A DNA stretch of 5,844 nucleotides from Candidatus Puniceispirillum sp. (GTDB taxonomy: Bacteria; Pseudomonadota; Alphaproteobacteria; Puniceispirillales; Puniceispirillaceae): positions 1 to 5,844 of the forward strand of contig JADHLR010000102.1 of assembly GCA_016780525.1 (NCBI GenBank). The letters are read 5' to 3'. Both the position numbers and the translations under genes were made by a program. Each line of letters opens with the position of its first letter. Position 1 is the stretch's first letter. Positions 5,645 to 5,844 of the stretch are shown piece by piece. The notes beneath the pieces were generated by a model, which made no database searches, was not told the DNA's origin, and saw only the letters and a list, made by a program, of their open reading frames with translations.

Positions 5645-5844
5645 GGCTTTTTTGCAGGGTATTTTGGGCAGAGCTGATGATGATGCGGTGGCGGCGTTTA
5701 TTCCGCCGCGTCTTCCCACATCTCCTTAGGTGGATCCTACACAGCCCATGCTGAACGATGCGCGGGTGTGGGCTCACTCTCCCCTCTCATGTTTCGAGCA
5801 TTTAAAACGCTAGTGGCTTTAACTAATCGGTGCAAGGTCATGGC
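5645..5844. other. Region after the BKACE gene without a recognised gene
   Basis: Contents: a run of six T at 5648-5653 just after the stop codon but without a preceding stem; a 7-bp hairpin GGTGGCGG / CCGCCGC (5688-5694 with 5703-5709, one G-T pair, loop of 8); and a larger inverted repeat at 5743-5774. Neither hairpin is followed by a T run in either direction, so no terminator is called. Short frames open on both strands at the right edge (plus from 5789, minus ending 5737) match nothing I recognise. Confidence 0.5.
5743..5774. repeat. Inverted repeat AGCCCATGC ... GTGTGGGCT
   Basis: Arms 5743-5751 and 5766-5774 pair over 9 positions (seven Watson-Crick, two G-T) around a 14-base loop. 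AGCCCA/TGGGCT is perfect. It could be a structured RNA element or the end of a mobile element, but no partner copy lies in the window. Confidence 0.35.

Noticed and set aside
5642..5653. Run of six T after the BKACE stop codon as a possible terminator
   Set aside because: No GC-rich stem precedes the T run, so it does not meet the form of an intrinsic terminator.
5354..5719. 121-codon minus-strand frame over the end of the BKACE gene
   Set aside because: Antisense shadow of a clearly coding frame, with no recognisable domain.
5789..5844. Plus-strand frame starting MFRAFKTLVALTNRC and open at the right edge
   Set aside because: Only 18 codons, no ribosome binding site and no recognised family; could be the start of a gene but is not supported.

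Overview
The window reads as part of an alphaproteobacterial chromosome. The evidence is the moderately GC-rich protein-coding DNA, the alphaproteobacterial style of PanB (LTAYSAPMA, VGDSVAMVLYGM) and PanC (RPHFFTGVATIV), and a 3-keto-5-aminohexanoate-cleavage-like enzyme of a type I associate with marine and aquatic Alphaproteobacteria. A SAR116/Puniceispirillum-like origin would fit but is only a guess. I see no complete insertion sequence, CRISPR array, phage gene or rRNA.

Layout, left to right. (1) Positions 1-1784, minus strand: an RhlE-type DEAD-box RNA helicase with a complete core and a very long basic, disordered tail that runs off the left edge. A good sigma70-type promoter lies about 70 bases upstream of its start. 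(2) 1785-2025: a 241-base gap holding that promoter and no recognisable gene. (3) 2026-2102, plus strand: a complete tRNA-Arg(CCT) with encoded CCA. (4) 2110-2736, minus: a SIS-domain phosphosugar isomerase of the GmhA type, ending 7 bases from the tRNA. (5) 2737-2877: a leader region with a three-copy 9-bp tandem repeat and a candidate -10 box. (6) 2878-3720 and 3734-4552, minus: panC and panB, separated by 13 bases, an evident operon. (7) 4553-4837: a divergent intergenic region with a hairpin over the panB start codon and, for the rightward gene, a candidate promoter whose spacer is a perfect inverted repeat. (8) 4838-5644, plus: a BKACE-family beta-keto acid cleavage enzyme. (9) 5645-5844: no recognised gene; inverted repeats and an open frame interrupted by an amber codon.

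Functionally, panB and panC give two steps of pantothenate (and so coenzyme A) synthesis: ketopantoate from ketoisovalerate, and pantothenate from pantoate plus beta-alanine. The divergent BKACE enzyme belongs to a family that consumes acetyl-CoA and releases another acyl-CoA, so the shared theme is CoA/acyl-CoA chemistry, but no direct pathway link can be shown. The isomerase may be co-transcribed behind panBC or use its own promoter. The helicase and the tRNA are housekeeping genes.

No wholly new system is evident. The parts most worth a second look are the altered active-site positions of the BKACE enzyme, the operator-like palindrome in its promoter, the start-codon hairpin of panB and the iterated repeat in front of the isomerase gene.
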